Of a stretch of DNA of 24,260 nucleotides, positions 17,148 through 24,260 are shown one piece after another. The notes below the pieces were generated by a model, which saw nothing but the letters and a program-made list of their open reading frames with translations, was not told the DNA's origin and searched no databases. How positions within the stretch are numbered: position 1 is the first letter of the stretch; every line of letters starts with the position of its first letter. Both the position numbers and the translations under genes were made by a program. Location: assembly GCA_900544225.1 (NCBI GenBank), contig UQUD01000018.1:1-24260 (forward strand), in the 5' to 3' direction. The stretch is from an uncultured Collinsella sp. (GTDB lineage Bacteria > Actinomycetota > Coriobacteriia > Coriobacteriales > Coriobacteriaceae).

Positions 17148-17502
17148 CGGAAACTGCATCCCACAATTAGCGCCCGGAACGGGACACATTTTCCGTCAAG
17201 CCCTCATCCGGAAAATCCATCCCAGTTTGAGCGCCCAGACCGGGACGCACTTTCCCAAAGGGTCCTCAACGGGAAACTGCGTCCCATAATTAGGCCGAGA
17301 AATGGGATGAACTTTCCCAATGAGAGCCAACCGGAAACCACGTCCCAGAATCAGCCCCCAAAGTGGGACGCACTTTCCCAACGAGCCTCAACCGGAAAAT
17401 ACATCCCGGAATCCAGCTGAATAGTGGGACACACTTTCCCAATCGGGTCCCAAGCGGAAACTGCATCCCATTCCAGACAAGAATTCCGGGACACACTTTC
17501 CG
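17148..17502. repeat. Right array of six 61-62 bp tandem hairpin units
   Basis: Units start at 17148, 17209, 17271, 17332, 17393 and 17455. Each is a 16-base left arm (consensus CGGAAACTGCATCCCA), a 17-base variable loop, a 15-base right arm (consensus GGGACGCACTTTCCC) and a 13-14 base linker. The two arms are mutual reverse complements, so each unit can fold into a stem of about 14 bp. The arms are conserved while loops and linkers differ from unit to unit. There is no gene here. The array lies between two convergent genes, each with its own terminator. Confidence 0.9.
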
Positions 17503-17504
17503 CA

Positions 17505-17578
17505 AACAAAGAAGGCCACATAACGTGGCCTTCGTCTTGCGCAGGACTGTCCGAGCAGGGAACCTTATATGCCTCCGC
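17505..17578 (-). repeat. Terminator-module repeat, right (inverted) copy
   Basis: Read on the minus strand this repeats 12532-12604: a GGGCGG head, GTTCCCTGCTC, ACAGTCCTGCGCAAGACGAA, then the hairpin and CTTCTTTG. With the left copy it forms an inverted pair about 4.9 kb apart around the adhesin gene and both arrays. Confidence 0.78.
17509..17533 (-). terminator. Terminator of the minus-strand LTA-synthase-like gene
   Basis: On the minus strand: GAAGGCCAC (17533-17525), loop GTTAT, GTGGCCTTC (17519-17511), followed by TTT. It lies about 85 bases beyond that gene's stop codon and is built from the same sequence as the terminator at 12576-12601. Confidence 0.78.
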
Positions 17579-17616
17579 CCGGACAGACGTTTCAGTTATG
17601 AACTCGCAGCTAGTCG

Positions 17617-19917
17617 CTATTTGATCTTGGTCGTACCCGGTGCCAAGTTGGGGTCGGTCTCGTTGGCCTCGGTCTGGAAGTGCTCCGTATAGACGTTCTT
17701 GCCGTCGCGGAACATCTCGTAGTACTGCATCTTGGCGTAATCCTCGCGCGCCTTGGTGGCGGCTGCTGCGGCGGCGTCGTCACCGGTGACGTTGGAGGAG
17801 AGCGCCCAGCGCAGGCTGGCGTCCTCGTAGCCGACCGAGTTGATAGCAGGCAGCGACTCGCGCAGCGTCATGTGCGCTTTCTGGTAGTCGGTCAGCGGTG
17901 CGCCGATTAGCTGCATCAGCTGGGTGGACAGATAGTTGGTGGACAGGTCGTCGACCTCGCTCGTCTGGTCGCAGCCGGCAACGTCGTAGTTGGCCCAGAT
18001 GATGTAGTCGGTCTGCCACAGACGTTCCTGGTGCGTGGCATCGTCCTCGCCGGTAAACCACTTATCGTTGAACTTGGACGGGAAGAACGGCTGATGGTCG
18101 CCCCAGAACACCACGACTACCTTGCGGTCGAGCTTGCTCAAGGCGTTGAGGAAGTAGCGCAGCGCCTGATCGGACTGCTCGATGCACGAGACATACTCGT
18201 CGACATCGGACAGCGTGCCGTCCTCGACGGTCTTGGCGTCCAGGTCGGTCGTGTCGATATTCAGATGCATCTGCTTATCGACCGGCAGCAGGCCCGTGTC
18301 GTAGCCCGAGTGGTTCTGCATGGTCACGTCGAAGATAAACTGAGGATCGGCGTTCTGGTCGAGCAGCTCAAGAATCTTGTCGTAGGTAGCCTGGTCGGTC
18401 ACCATCCCGCGCAGGGTGTCGGCGCCCTGGAAATCGTTGATGGACAGGAACTGGTCAAAGCCAAAGTCCTTATAGACGTTTTCGCGGTTCCAGTTGGTGG
18501 CGTGGTTGGGGTGCATGGCCGTGGTGGAATATCCGAGCGACTTGAACTGCTCTGCCAGGTTCCCGGTCGTCTCCATGTTGTAGATGGTGTACGGATACAC
18601 GCCCGAGCCCAGGTTGGCCATGGAGTTGCCGGTCATAAACTCAAACTCGGTATTGGCGGTGCCGCCGCCGTAGGCGCTCACGTAGAGCTTGCCGCGGCTG
18701 AGGCAGTTGGACAGGTTCTTAAAGTACTGCGGGCCTTCGTAGCCGGCGCGCATGTTCTGGTAGATCGAAAGGTCTGAGAAGGTCTCGTTCATGATGGCGA
18801 TGACCGTGGGCTTCTCGCTATCGAACTGCTCCTCGGCGGCGGCGCGCTCGTCGCTCTTGGCCGCGTCGGACTTGTCGTAGGCCTTGGTGTACTTTTTGAG
18901 CGTGGCCTTGGCATCGTCGACGGAGTAGTCGGCGGGTTTGGGCGGCTTGATGGACTGCGCTGCGCTAATGAAAGCGGGCAGGTATCCCTCGCGCCAGTAG
19001 CTCTCGAGCGGGCGCCAGGTGTAGACGGTGATGCCGAGGGTGTTGTAGTAGTCGATAAGCGTGACGTGCGCGGTCACGCCGCCCAGGCACAGCACGGCGA
19101 CGAGCAGGTTGGTGAGCAGCATGCGCTTGGCGTTGGCGGCGCCCTTCTGACGGTGCGGTGCCACCAGGCCGGCGTACTCGCATAGCAGCATGGCGATGGC
19201 GGTAAAGCCCATGGACAGCACGCAGAACAGCGAGATCGAGAAGGTGTAGCCGGTGCCGGCGACCGCAGCGGCGGTGGAGATGGCCGAAAGGTCGCCCGGC
19301 TGGATGGGCATGGATTTAAACGTGATGACGAAGAACTCGGCAATGCCCAGGACAAATAGGGCAAAGGCCAGGACCGCGGGAGCTGCGCCGTGGCGCTGGA
19401 ACAGGAAGAACAGGCCGACCATGAGCGTGGTGATGATGGCCCACTCGAGCAGGATGCATAGGGGGTAGACCCAGGTAAAGTCGTGGTTGGATGAGACCTC
19501 CATGCCCAGCAGCGCAAAAACGCCGGCGAGCAGCAGGCACAGGACGGCGGCGACGAGCGGTTTGCCCACAAAGGTGCCGCGTAGGCGGGCGAGCTTGCCG
19601 GTGGGGGCGGGGGCGTCGGGCTTGGCGAACGCAAAGACGCGCGGGGCGATGCGGTCGCGGGCGATGCTGGCCCAAGCGCAGCCGGTGAGGATGGCATTGG
19701 TCAGGATGAGCATCGCAAAGGCGAGCGGCTCGTTTTGCGCGACGAGACCAATAGCGCCCCAGACGGTCAAAAAGAGCTGGAACAGGCCAAAGGCGACGCT
19801 CCAGGCGAAGGCGCTCTTGGTGACGGTGCCCGACTGAGCGCGAATGGCCTTGGCCTCGCGCAAGACAAGGTAGACGGTCGCCGCAAGACCGACGAGCGAG
19901 ATGGCGGCAGCGAACAT
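17617..19917 (-). CDS. LTA-synthase-family membrane sulfatase
   Basis: A 766-residue membrane enzyme. The first 320 or so residues hold several membrane spans, and the rest is an extracellular alkaline-phosphatase/sulfatase-fold domain. Metal and catalytic motifs are present: IMNETFSD, the nucleophile threonine Thr420 in YGGGTANTEFEFMTG, AMHPNHATNWNRE, and FWGDHQPFFPS. This domain order is that of lipoteichoic acid synthases and related glycerol-phosphate transferases, which polymerise or attach phosphoglycerol on the outer face of the membrane. The tail after the catalytic domain (about 670-766) is Ala- and charge-rich. GAGGAG (complement of 19925-19930) sits 7 bases before ATG 19917. A GTG at 19932 would add five residues but would put the ribosome site inside the gene. 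Monocistronic by appearance and divergent from the nitroreductase. The exact polymer cannot be told from sequence. Confidence 0.92.
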   Translation of the reverse strand: MFAAAISLVGLAATVYLVLREAKAIRAQSGTVTKSAFAWSVAFGLFQLFLTVWGAIGLVAQNEPLAFAMLILTNAILTGCAWASIARDRIAPRVFAFAKPDAPAPTGKLARLRGTFVGKPLVAAVLCLLLAGVFALLGMEVSSNHDFTWVYPLCILLEWAIITTLMVGLFFLFQRHGAAPAVLAFALFVLGIAEFFVITFKSMPIQPGDLSAISTAAAVAGTGYTFSISLFCVLSMGFTAIAMLLCEYAGLVAPHRQKGAANAKRMLLTNLLVAVLCLGGVTAHVTLIDYYNTLGITVYTWRPLESYWREGYLPAFISAAQSIKPPKPADYSVDDAKATLKKYTKAYDKSDAAKSDERAAAEEQFDSEKPTVIAIMNETFSDLSIYQNMRAGYEGPQYFKNLSNCLSRGKLYVSAYGGGTANTEFEFMTGNSMANLGSGVYPYTIYNMETTGNLAEQFKSLGYSTTAMHPNHATNWNRENVYKDFGFDQFLSINDFQGADTLRGMVTDQATYDKILELLDQNADPQFIFDVTMQNHSGYDTGLLPVDKQMHLNIDTTDLDAKTVEDGTLSDVDEYVSCIEQSDQALRYFLNALSKLDRKVVVVFWGDHQPFFPSKFNDKWFTGEDDATHQERLWQTDYIIWANYDVAGCDQTSEVDDLSTNYLSTQLMQLIGAPLTDYQKAHMTLRESLPAINSVGYEDASLRWALSSNVTGDDAAAAAATKAREDYAKMQYYEMFRDGKNVYTEHFQTEANETDPNLAPGTTKIK

Positions 19918-20130
19918 GCTGAGACTCCTCACAAACTAAAACCTACGAAAGCGGGGGTTTACCCGATTGTTACCAAGATATGCGCTGCAATTGGTGGCTG
20001 CGCACAACAACCAGCCATATTAACGCGCACGTGCGGCGGTGTGGCGCAATGTAGTGGCGACCTGCGCGATAATGGACGGGAATTACACGGAAACGTAAAG
20101 GCTTCTTAAAGAAATGGCGAGGGCAGGGCG
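19918..20130. promoter_or_regulatory. Divergent promoter region between LTA-synthase-like and nitroreductase genes
   Basis: About 210 bases serving two divergent genes. GATAAT at 20068-20073 could be a -10 for the nitroreductase, without a convincing -35. TTAC/GTAA arms at 20083-20086 and 20095-20098 could be an operator. No riboswitch or RNA gene is recognised. Confidence 0.35.
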
Positions 20131-21003
20131 ATGAGCGAGCAGGTTTGCAAGGCGGACATGGGCGGCGACGGAGCTGCGGGCGTGGATATGTGCGGCTATC
20201 CGGTCGAGACTACGGGCAACGCGGTGCTGGACATCTTGGAGCATCGCTCGTCTACGCGTGCCTTCGCGCGTGATGACGACGACCGTCCCGTAGCGGTGAC
20301 CGACGAGCAGCGCGCAGCGATTCTGCACGCGGCGAGTCGCGCGCCGTCGGCGGGCGCCATGATGATGTATTCCATCGTAAGCATTCGCGAGCAGGCCACG
20401 CTCGACCGTCTGGCCGATCTGTGCGACCATCAGCCCATGATCGCCAAGGCGCCCTGGGCACTAATATTTGTGGTCGACTATGCCAAGTGGATCGATCTGT
20501 TTGAGCACGTGGGCTGCTTTGAGCCCGAGTTTGTCGAGCGCACGGGCAAGGCGCCCCGCCGTGCGCCGGGTTTGGGCGACTTTGCCATCGCGGCCCAGGA
20601 CGCCGTGATCGCCGCGCAAAACTCCGTGGTTGCCGCCGAGGCCCTGGGGCTGGGGAGCTGCTATATCGGTGATATCGTCGAGAATGCCGAGGAAGTTGCC
20701 GAGCTGCTCGATCTGCCGCCCTATACCATGCCGCTGTCGATGCTCATCATCGGCACGCCCCGTAAGGAGCGTCCGGCCATTGCGCATCCCGTGGTGAACC
20801 TGGTGCACGAGGAGCGCTACTGCCGTGCGGATGCCGCGACCATGGACGCGCAGGTGGCCGAGATGGACGCGATGTTCCGTCCGCATGCCCGCGAGGTGGG
20901 GGAGCGCGTCGTGGACATCTATACCCGCAAGCACACGAGCCCCTTTATGGCCGAGATGAGCCGCTCCATGGAGTGGTGGTTCAAAAACTGGCTCGGAAAA
21001 TGA
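20131..21003 (+). CDS. Nitroreductase-family FMN oxidoreductase
   Basis: A 290-residue protein. The nitroreductase fold is marked by the FMN-binding start HRSSTRAFA near residue 37, RAPSAGAMMMYS near 70-80, a middle part with DFAIAAQDAVIAAQNSVVAAEALGLGSCYIGDI, and LIIGTPRKERPA. The last 60 residues, with YTRKHTSPFMAEMSRSMEWW, extend past the core domain. Family members reduce nitro compounds, quinones or flavins with NAD(P)H and are homodimers; the physiological substrate here is unknown. The first 25 residues (with two Cys and a Gly-rich stretch) are unlike the core, but GAGGG at 20119-20123 and AGGG at 20125 support ATG 20131. It stands alone, ended by the hairpin at 21006. Confidence 0.9.
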   Translation: MSEQVCKADMGGDGAAGVDMCGYPVETTGNAVLDILEHRSSTRAFARDDDDRPVAVTDEQRAAILHAASRAPSAGAMMMYSIVSIREQATLDRLADLCDHQPMIAKAPWALIFVVDYAKWIDLFEHVGCFEPEFVERTGKAPRRAPGLGDFAIAAQDAVIAAQNSVVAAEALGLGSCYIGDIVENAEEVAELLDLPPYTMPLSMLIIGTPRKERPAIAHPVVNLVHEERYCRADAATMDAQVAEMDAMFRPHAREVGERVVDIYTRKHTSPFMAEMSRSMEWWFKNWLGK

Positions 21004-21005
21004 CG

Positions 21006-21038
21006 AATGTGACAAGGGGATAGTCCCTTTGTCACATT
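21006..21038. repeat. Long perfect hairpin, REP-like, after the nitroreductase gene
   Basis: AATGTGACAAGGGGA (21006-21020) pairs with TCCCTTTGTCACATT (21024-21038), 15 pairs with one G-T, and a 3-base loop. There is no T tract. The core (ACAAAGGGA/TCCCTTTGT type) resembles the hairpin at 23499 and the REP palindromes of other bacterial genomes. It may still end transcription in part. Confidence 0.7.
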
Positions 21039-21097
21039 CCATATCGCCGCGGTAGCCTAAAGACTGTATAAATCTTTATCTAGCTGGGAAAACAGTG

Positions 21098-21126
21098 CAT
21101 TAAAACATGGGCCGATTGCCTATAAT
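21098..21126 (+). promoter_or_regulatory. Candidate promoter of kup
   Basis: A perfect TATAAT at 21121-21126 lies 35 bases before the kup start. The -35 is poor (GCATTA/TTAAAA around 21097-21105). If used, the leader is under 30 bases, too short for a riboswitch. Confidence 0.5.
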
Positions 21127-21161
21127 CCCTTCGAACATTAAAGTTGGGAGGAAACCGGCTT

Positions 21162-23189
21162 ATGGAACAAAAGGCCAAGGAGGCAGCCTCGCACGCTGCG
21201 ATTCCTGTGAGCATCTCGGCGATGCTCGTCACGCTGGGCGTGGTGTATGGCGATATCGGCACCAGCCCCATGTATGTAACCAAGGCACTCGTTGCCGGCA
21301 ACGGCGGCATCGGAAGCGTCACGGAGGAGTTCGTGCTCGGCGCGCTCTCCCTTGTCGTGTGGACGGTCACGCTGCTGACCACCATCAAGTATGTGCTCAT
21401 CTCGCTGCGCGCCGATAACCATGGTGAGGGCGGTATCTTTGCCCTGTACAGCCTGGTCAAGCGCTGCGGCAAGTGGCTCATCATCCCCGCCATGCTGGGT
21501 GGCGCCGCACTGCTCGCCGACGGCATCCTGACGCCGGCCGTTACCGTTACCACGGCCATCGAGGGCCTGCGCACCATCCCGGCGGTCCATGCTGTGTTGG
21601 GTGACGATCAGGGCCGTGTCGTGGCCATCACGCTTGCCATCATCATCGCGCTCTTCTTGGTGCAACGTATCGGTACGGCCAAGATCGGTCACGCCTTTGG
21701 CCCCATCATGACGCTGTGGTTTCTGTTCCTGGGCGGCACGGGTCTGTTCTTTGTCTTCCAGCACCCCGCCGTGCTGCTGTGCCTCAACCCGGTGCGCGGC
21801 ATCGCCTTTTTGCTAAGCCCCAACAACCACGCGGGCATCATGATTCTGGGCAGCTGCTTCCTCGCCACCACCGGTGCCGAGGCGCTCTACTCCGACATGG
21901 GCCACGTCGGCCGCGGCAACATCTACGCCACCTGGCCGTTCGTTAAGTGCTGCCTGCTGCTTTCCTATATGGGCCAGGGTGCTTGGCTTATGAACAACGC
22001 CGCCAACCCCGAGCTCATGGGCATTGCCGACCTCAACCCGTTCTACCAGATGCTCGCCCCGGGCCTGCGCCCGTTTGCCGTCGGCCTTTCCACCATCGCG
22101 GCCATCATCGCCTCGCAGGCGCTCATCACCGGCGCATTCTCGCTGGTGTCCGAGGCCAGCCGCCTGGACCTTATGCCGCACATGCAGGTCTTCTACCCTG
22201 CCGAGACCAAGGGCCAGCTCTACATCCCCATGGTCAACAACGTTATGCTTGTCGGCTGCGTCATCGTGGTGCTGCTGTTCCAGAACTCGGCGCATATGGA
22301 AGCCGCCTACGGCCTTGCCATTACGCTGACTATGATGTGCACCACGCTGCTGCTCTTCTTCTACCTGCACGAGGAGCGCAAGCTCAAGGTTGCTCCGTGG
22401 ATCTTCGCGGCCTTCTTCCTTTTGCTCGAAGGCTTCTTCTTCGTGAGCTCGCTCACCAAGTTCTTTCACGGCGGCTACTTCACCATCCTCATGGCTGCAC
22501 TCATCATGGGCATTATGGTGTGCTGGTACAACGGCACGGCGGTCGAGCAGCGCCAGTTTACGCTGCTGCCGCTGCGTAGCTACCTGCCGCAGCTCAAGCG
22601 CCTGCGCGACGACGACCGTTACGAGCGCATGAGCGACAACGTCGTGTACCTGACCAAGGACACCCATACCGACTACATCGACCGCGATATCGTCTATTCG
22701 ATCTTGGACAAGCATCCCAAGCGTGCCCGCGCCTGGTGGTTTGTGAATGTCGAGACCATGGACGAACCGCACACCTTTGCCTATTCGGTCGAGACGTTCG
22801 GCACCGACTACGTGTTCCGCGTGCATCTGTACCTGGGCTACAAGATCAACCAGCGCGTCAATGCCTACCTGCGTCAGGTTGTTCAGGACCTGGCTGCCAC
22901 CGGCGAGCTGCCGCCGCAGACGCATGACTACTCGGTCTACAAGGATCCGGGTAACATCGGTACGTTCAAGTTCGTCCTGATCCGTAAGCTTCTGGCGCCC
23001 GAGAGCGACGTGGAGCCCAGCGAGCGCACGGCCATCACGCTCAAGTACATCATCCGCCGTGCCGCCGGCACGCCTGCACGCTGGTACGGCCTGGAGAACT
23101 CCAACGTGAGCTTTGAGTACGTGCCGCTGTTCACCAAGTTCAAGGCTGTGAATAAGATGCAGCGCCTGGCCCCCAACGAGCGGCCGTAG
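21162..23189 (+). CDS. kup: Kup potassium uptake permease
   Basis: A 675-residue membrane protein of the KUP/HAK/KT family. The signature GVVYGDIGTSPMY starts near residue 26. GEGGIFALYSL follows near 89, LLADGILTPAVTVTTAIEG near 121 and TGAEALYSDMGHVGR near 240, with about twelve membrane spans to about residue 470. A hydrophilic cytoplasmic domain fills the rest. It takes up K+, by family with protons. GGGAGG at 21146-21151 is 10 bases before ATG 21162; the in-frame TTG at 21144 would overlap this ribosome site and is rejected. A gene for a small membrane protein and a KdpD-like sensor follow in the same direction, so this is a potassium gene group. Confidence 0.96.
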   Translation: MEQKAKEAASHAAIPVSISAMLVTLGVVYGDIGTSPMYVTKALVAGNGGIGSVTEEFVLGALSLVVWTVTLLTTIKYVLISLRADNHGEGGIFALYSLVKRCGKWLIIPAMLGGAALLADGILTPAVTVTTAIEGLRTIPAVHAVLGDDQGRVVAITLAIIIALFLVQRIGTAKIGHAFGPIMTLWFLFLGGTGLFFVFQHPAVLLCLNPVRGIAFLLSPNNHAGIMILGSCFLATTGAEALYSDMGHVGRGNIYATWPFVKCCLLLSYMGQGAWLMNNAANPELMGIADLNPFYQMLAPGLRPFAVGLSTIAAIIASQALITGAFSLVSEASRLDLMPHMQVFYPAETKGQLYIPMVNNVMLVGCVIVVLLFQNSAHMEAAYGLAITLTMMCTTLLLFFYLHEERKLKVAPWIFAAFFLLLEGFFFVSSLTKFFHGGYFTILMAALIMGIMVCWYNGTAVEQRQFTLLPLRSYLPQLKRLRDDDRYERMSDNVVYLTKDTHTDYIDRDIVYSILDKHPKRARAWWFVNVETMDEPHTFAYSVETFGTDYVFRVHLYLGYKINQRVNAYLRQVVQDLAATGELPPQTHDYSVYKDPGNIGTFKFVLIRKLLAPESDVEPSERTAITLKYIIRRAAGTPARWYGLENSNVSFEYVPLFTKFKAVNKMQRLAPNERP

Positions 23190-23258
23190 TCGACGCTTGA
23201 GGTTTGCCTGCGAACGGGCGGGTTTGTATTGACGGGGATTGAGTCCTGGGAGGAAACC

Positions 23259-23453
23259 ATGGATGCAAAGGTGCTTGACGGTTGCGATTTTGCGACCGAG
23301 CTGGTGCGTGAGGCGCGCGTCGACGCCGCCGAAGATCGGTTCTTTACGAATCGTGCCAACATGGACATGGCCGACCGTGTGATCTCGATCGTGGTGACGC
23401 TGCTTGTCGCGGCGTGCGTGTGCGCACTGCTCGCGCACGTGCTGTTTGTCTAA
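23259..23453 (+). CDS. Small single-span membrane protein between kup and the KdpD-like gene
   Basis: A 64-residue protein with a charged N-terminal part (about 1-38, with DFATELVREARVDAAEDRF) and one C-terminal membrane span (SIVVTLLVAACVCALLAHVL). GGGAGG at 23248-23253 lies 5 bases before ATG 23259; an in-frame upstream start would overlap that ribosome site. No family is recognised. Position directly after kup (69 bases) suggests a helper or regulator of the permease or of the sensor that follows, but this is only inference. Confidence 0.75.
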   Translation: MDAKVLDGCDFATELVREARVDAAEDRFFTNRANMDMADRVISIVVTLLVAACVCALLAHVLFV

Positions 23454-23498
23454 CGACCGCAGACTGCAAAGGCTATACACTTGGAACCACCACAAGGG

Positions 23499-23540
23499 AA
23501 ACCACCACAAAGGTGCCTGTCCCTTTGTGGTGGTTTTTGT
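23499..23540 (+). terminator. Terminator/REP-like hairpin with duplicated left arm
   Basis: A perfect 15-bp stem, AAACCACCACAAAGG (23499-23513) with CCTTTGTGGTGGTTT (23522-23536), has an 8-base loop and continues into T-rich sequence. A near-copy of the left arm (AACCACCACAAGGG) stands immediately before it at 23485-23498. The hairpin ends transcription from kup and the small gene, 24 bases before the next start codon. Confidence 0.82.
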
Positions 23541-23564
23541 TTTTGAGAGAGGGGCGGGGCGCTG

Positions 23565-24260
23565 ATGGACGTCCGTACGGACGGCGATATTGCCGATAGC
23601 TTTTGGTGGCGGCGCACAACGCTGACGCGCCGCACTCCTCTGTATGACGCCTGCGTATCGGTGGGGCTGCTGGTCGCGGCGACGATTGTGGGCGCGCTGC
23701 TCGACCATCCGGGTCTCGCGCCGAGCATCATGATCGTCTATGTATTCGCCGTTCAGCTGTGCGCATTCTTTACCTGGAGTCGCCTGTATTGCTTGCTGAG
23801 CTCGGCTGCCGCCGTGGCGCTCTACAACTTCTTGTTTGTCGACCCGCGCTACTCGCTGTCGCTTATCGACCGCTTCTATCCCGGCATGTTCTTCATCATG
23901 TTCGTGGTCTCGCTTGTGTCGAGCTCGATTGCGTTGGCCCTGCGCCGCGCCTTGGCACAGGCTGCCGCTAGCGACCGCCGCACGCATATGGTGCTCGAGA
24001 CCAACCGCATGCTGCAACGGTGCGCCGATCAGCATCAGATTGTCCATGCCATGGCAACGCAGCTGGCGCGTCTTTCGGGCTGTCCGGTCGTGTGGTACAG
24101 CGCCGACGACGAGGGCGATGACCTGCTGCCGCGTGCGACGTACACGGCCGTGGGCGATGCCGCGCCGGTGCACGAACTGGCGCCTCAGATGCCGCCGCGG
24201 CTCTCGGCGTCCGCCTATGTGGGAACGCCGCTCGACGCCACGTTTGGCGGCTCGGCGTTT
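23565..24260 (+). CDS. KdpD-type sensor protein (DUF4118), N-terminal part, cut by window end
   Basis: ATG 23565 with AGAGAGGGGCGGGG just upstream; 232 codons run in frame to the last base. About residues 25-125 form four membrane spans with the KdpD-specific loop FLFVDPRYSLSLID, the DUF4118 domain of K+ sensor kinases. A helical linker (ALRRALAQAAASDRRTH...) and the start of a GAF-like domain (MATQLARLSGCPVVWYSADD) follow. The kinase domain would lie beyond the window. Unlike full-length KdpD it starts directly at the membrane domain and lacks the N-terminal KdpD/Usp region. Likely a histidine kinase responding to potassium or turgor, in line with kup upstream. A terminator hairpin sits 24 bases before the start, so either it has its own promoter over that hairpin or it depends on read-through. 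Confidence 0.85.
   Translation, partial: MDVRTDGDIADSFWWRRTTLTRRTPLYDACVSVGLLVAATIVGALLDHPGLAPSIMIVYVFAVQLCAFFTWSRLYCLLSSAAAVALYNFLFVDPRYSLSLIDRFYPGMFFIMFVVSLVSSSIALALRRALAQAAASDRRTHMVLETNRMLQRCADQHQIVHAMATQLARLSGCPVVWYSADDEGDDLLPRATYTAVGDAAPVHELAPQMPPRLSASAYVGTPLDATFGGSAF

Noticed and set aside
17148..17502. CRISPR array
   Set aside because: Each period has two inverted arms and two variable intervals of 17 and 13-14 bases, too short for spacers. There are no cas genes.
21039..21161. c-di-AMP (ydaO-type) riboswitch before kup
   Set aside because: A TATAAT at 21121 leaves under 30 bases of leader, and no ydaO-like conserved core is seen.
21813..24173. A 786-codon open frame on the minus strand across kup and downstream
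   Set aside because: It is antisense to Kup, the small protein and the KdpD-like gene, is dominated by His, Arg, Gly and Ala from GC-rich reverse frames, and has no recognisable domain.

Overview
The window looks like a piece of chromosome from a Gram-positive gut actinobacterium of the class Coriobacteriia, most likely Collinsella. This is an inference from the GC-rich coding sequence, the surface proteins with LAxTG-type sorting signals, and the mix of an LTA-synthase-like enzyme, a Kup potassium permease and SipW/TasA-type genes. No rRNA or other taxonomic marker is present. There is no tRNA, transposase, phage gene or CRISPR array.

Layout. (1) 1-2261: the end of one ABC exporter subunit and a complete second subunit, together a heterodimeric (TM287/288-like) multidrug-type exporter with one degenerate ATP site. 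(2) 2389-2940: a small flavodoxin resembling BilS, followed by a clean terminator. (3) 3011-3545: a non-coding, partly AT-rich stretch with hairpins, one solitary copy of a repeat found later, and a run of nine G. (4) 3546-12416: a six-gene surface-fibre operon. It holds a SipW-type signal peptidase, a TasA/camelysin-like subunit, a second SipW-cognate protein, an 1841-residue secreted protein with a GLUG-like beta-helix and many InlB-type GW repeats, a third SipW-cognate protein, and a protein with an LAATG wall anchor. The TasA-like gene is bracketed by two perfect mRNA hairpins, and the last four genes are tightly packed. (5) 12440-17578: a cassette bounded by inverted copies of a repeat module (terminator hairpin plus an array of 61-62 bp tandem hairpin units). 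Inside lies a large LANTG-anchored surface protein gene broken by one in-frame TAG just after the signal peptide. (6) 17617-19917, minus strand: a lipoteichoic-acid-synthase-type membrane sulfatase. (7) 20131-21003: a nitroreductase. (8) 21162-24260: potassium genes, namely Kup, a 64-residue single-span membrane protein, and the start of a KdpD-type (DUF4118) sensor protein that runs off the window.

Most of the window concerns the cell envelope. The SipW operon has what is needed for secretion and processing of three related small subunits plus one giant partner and one wall-anchored member. No sortase is encoded here, so anchoring would need one from elsewhere. The most notable items are this operon, its hairpin-bracketed TasA-like gene, the 61-62 bp hairpin arrays in inverted orientation around the broken adhesin gene, and the amber codon in that gene.
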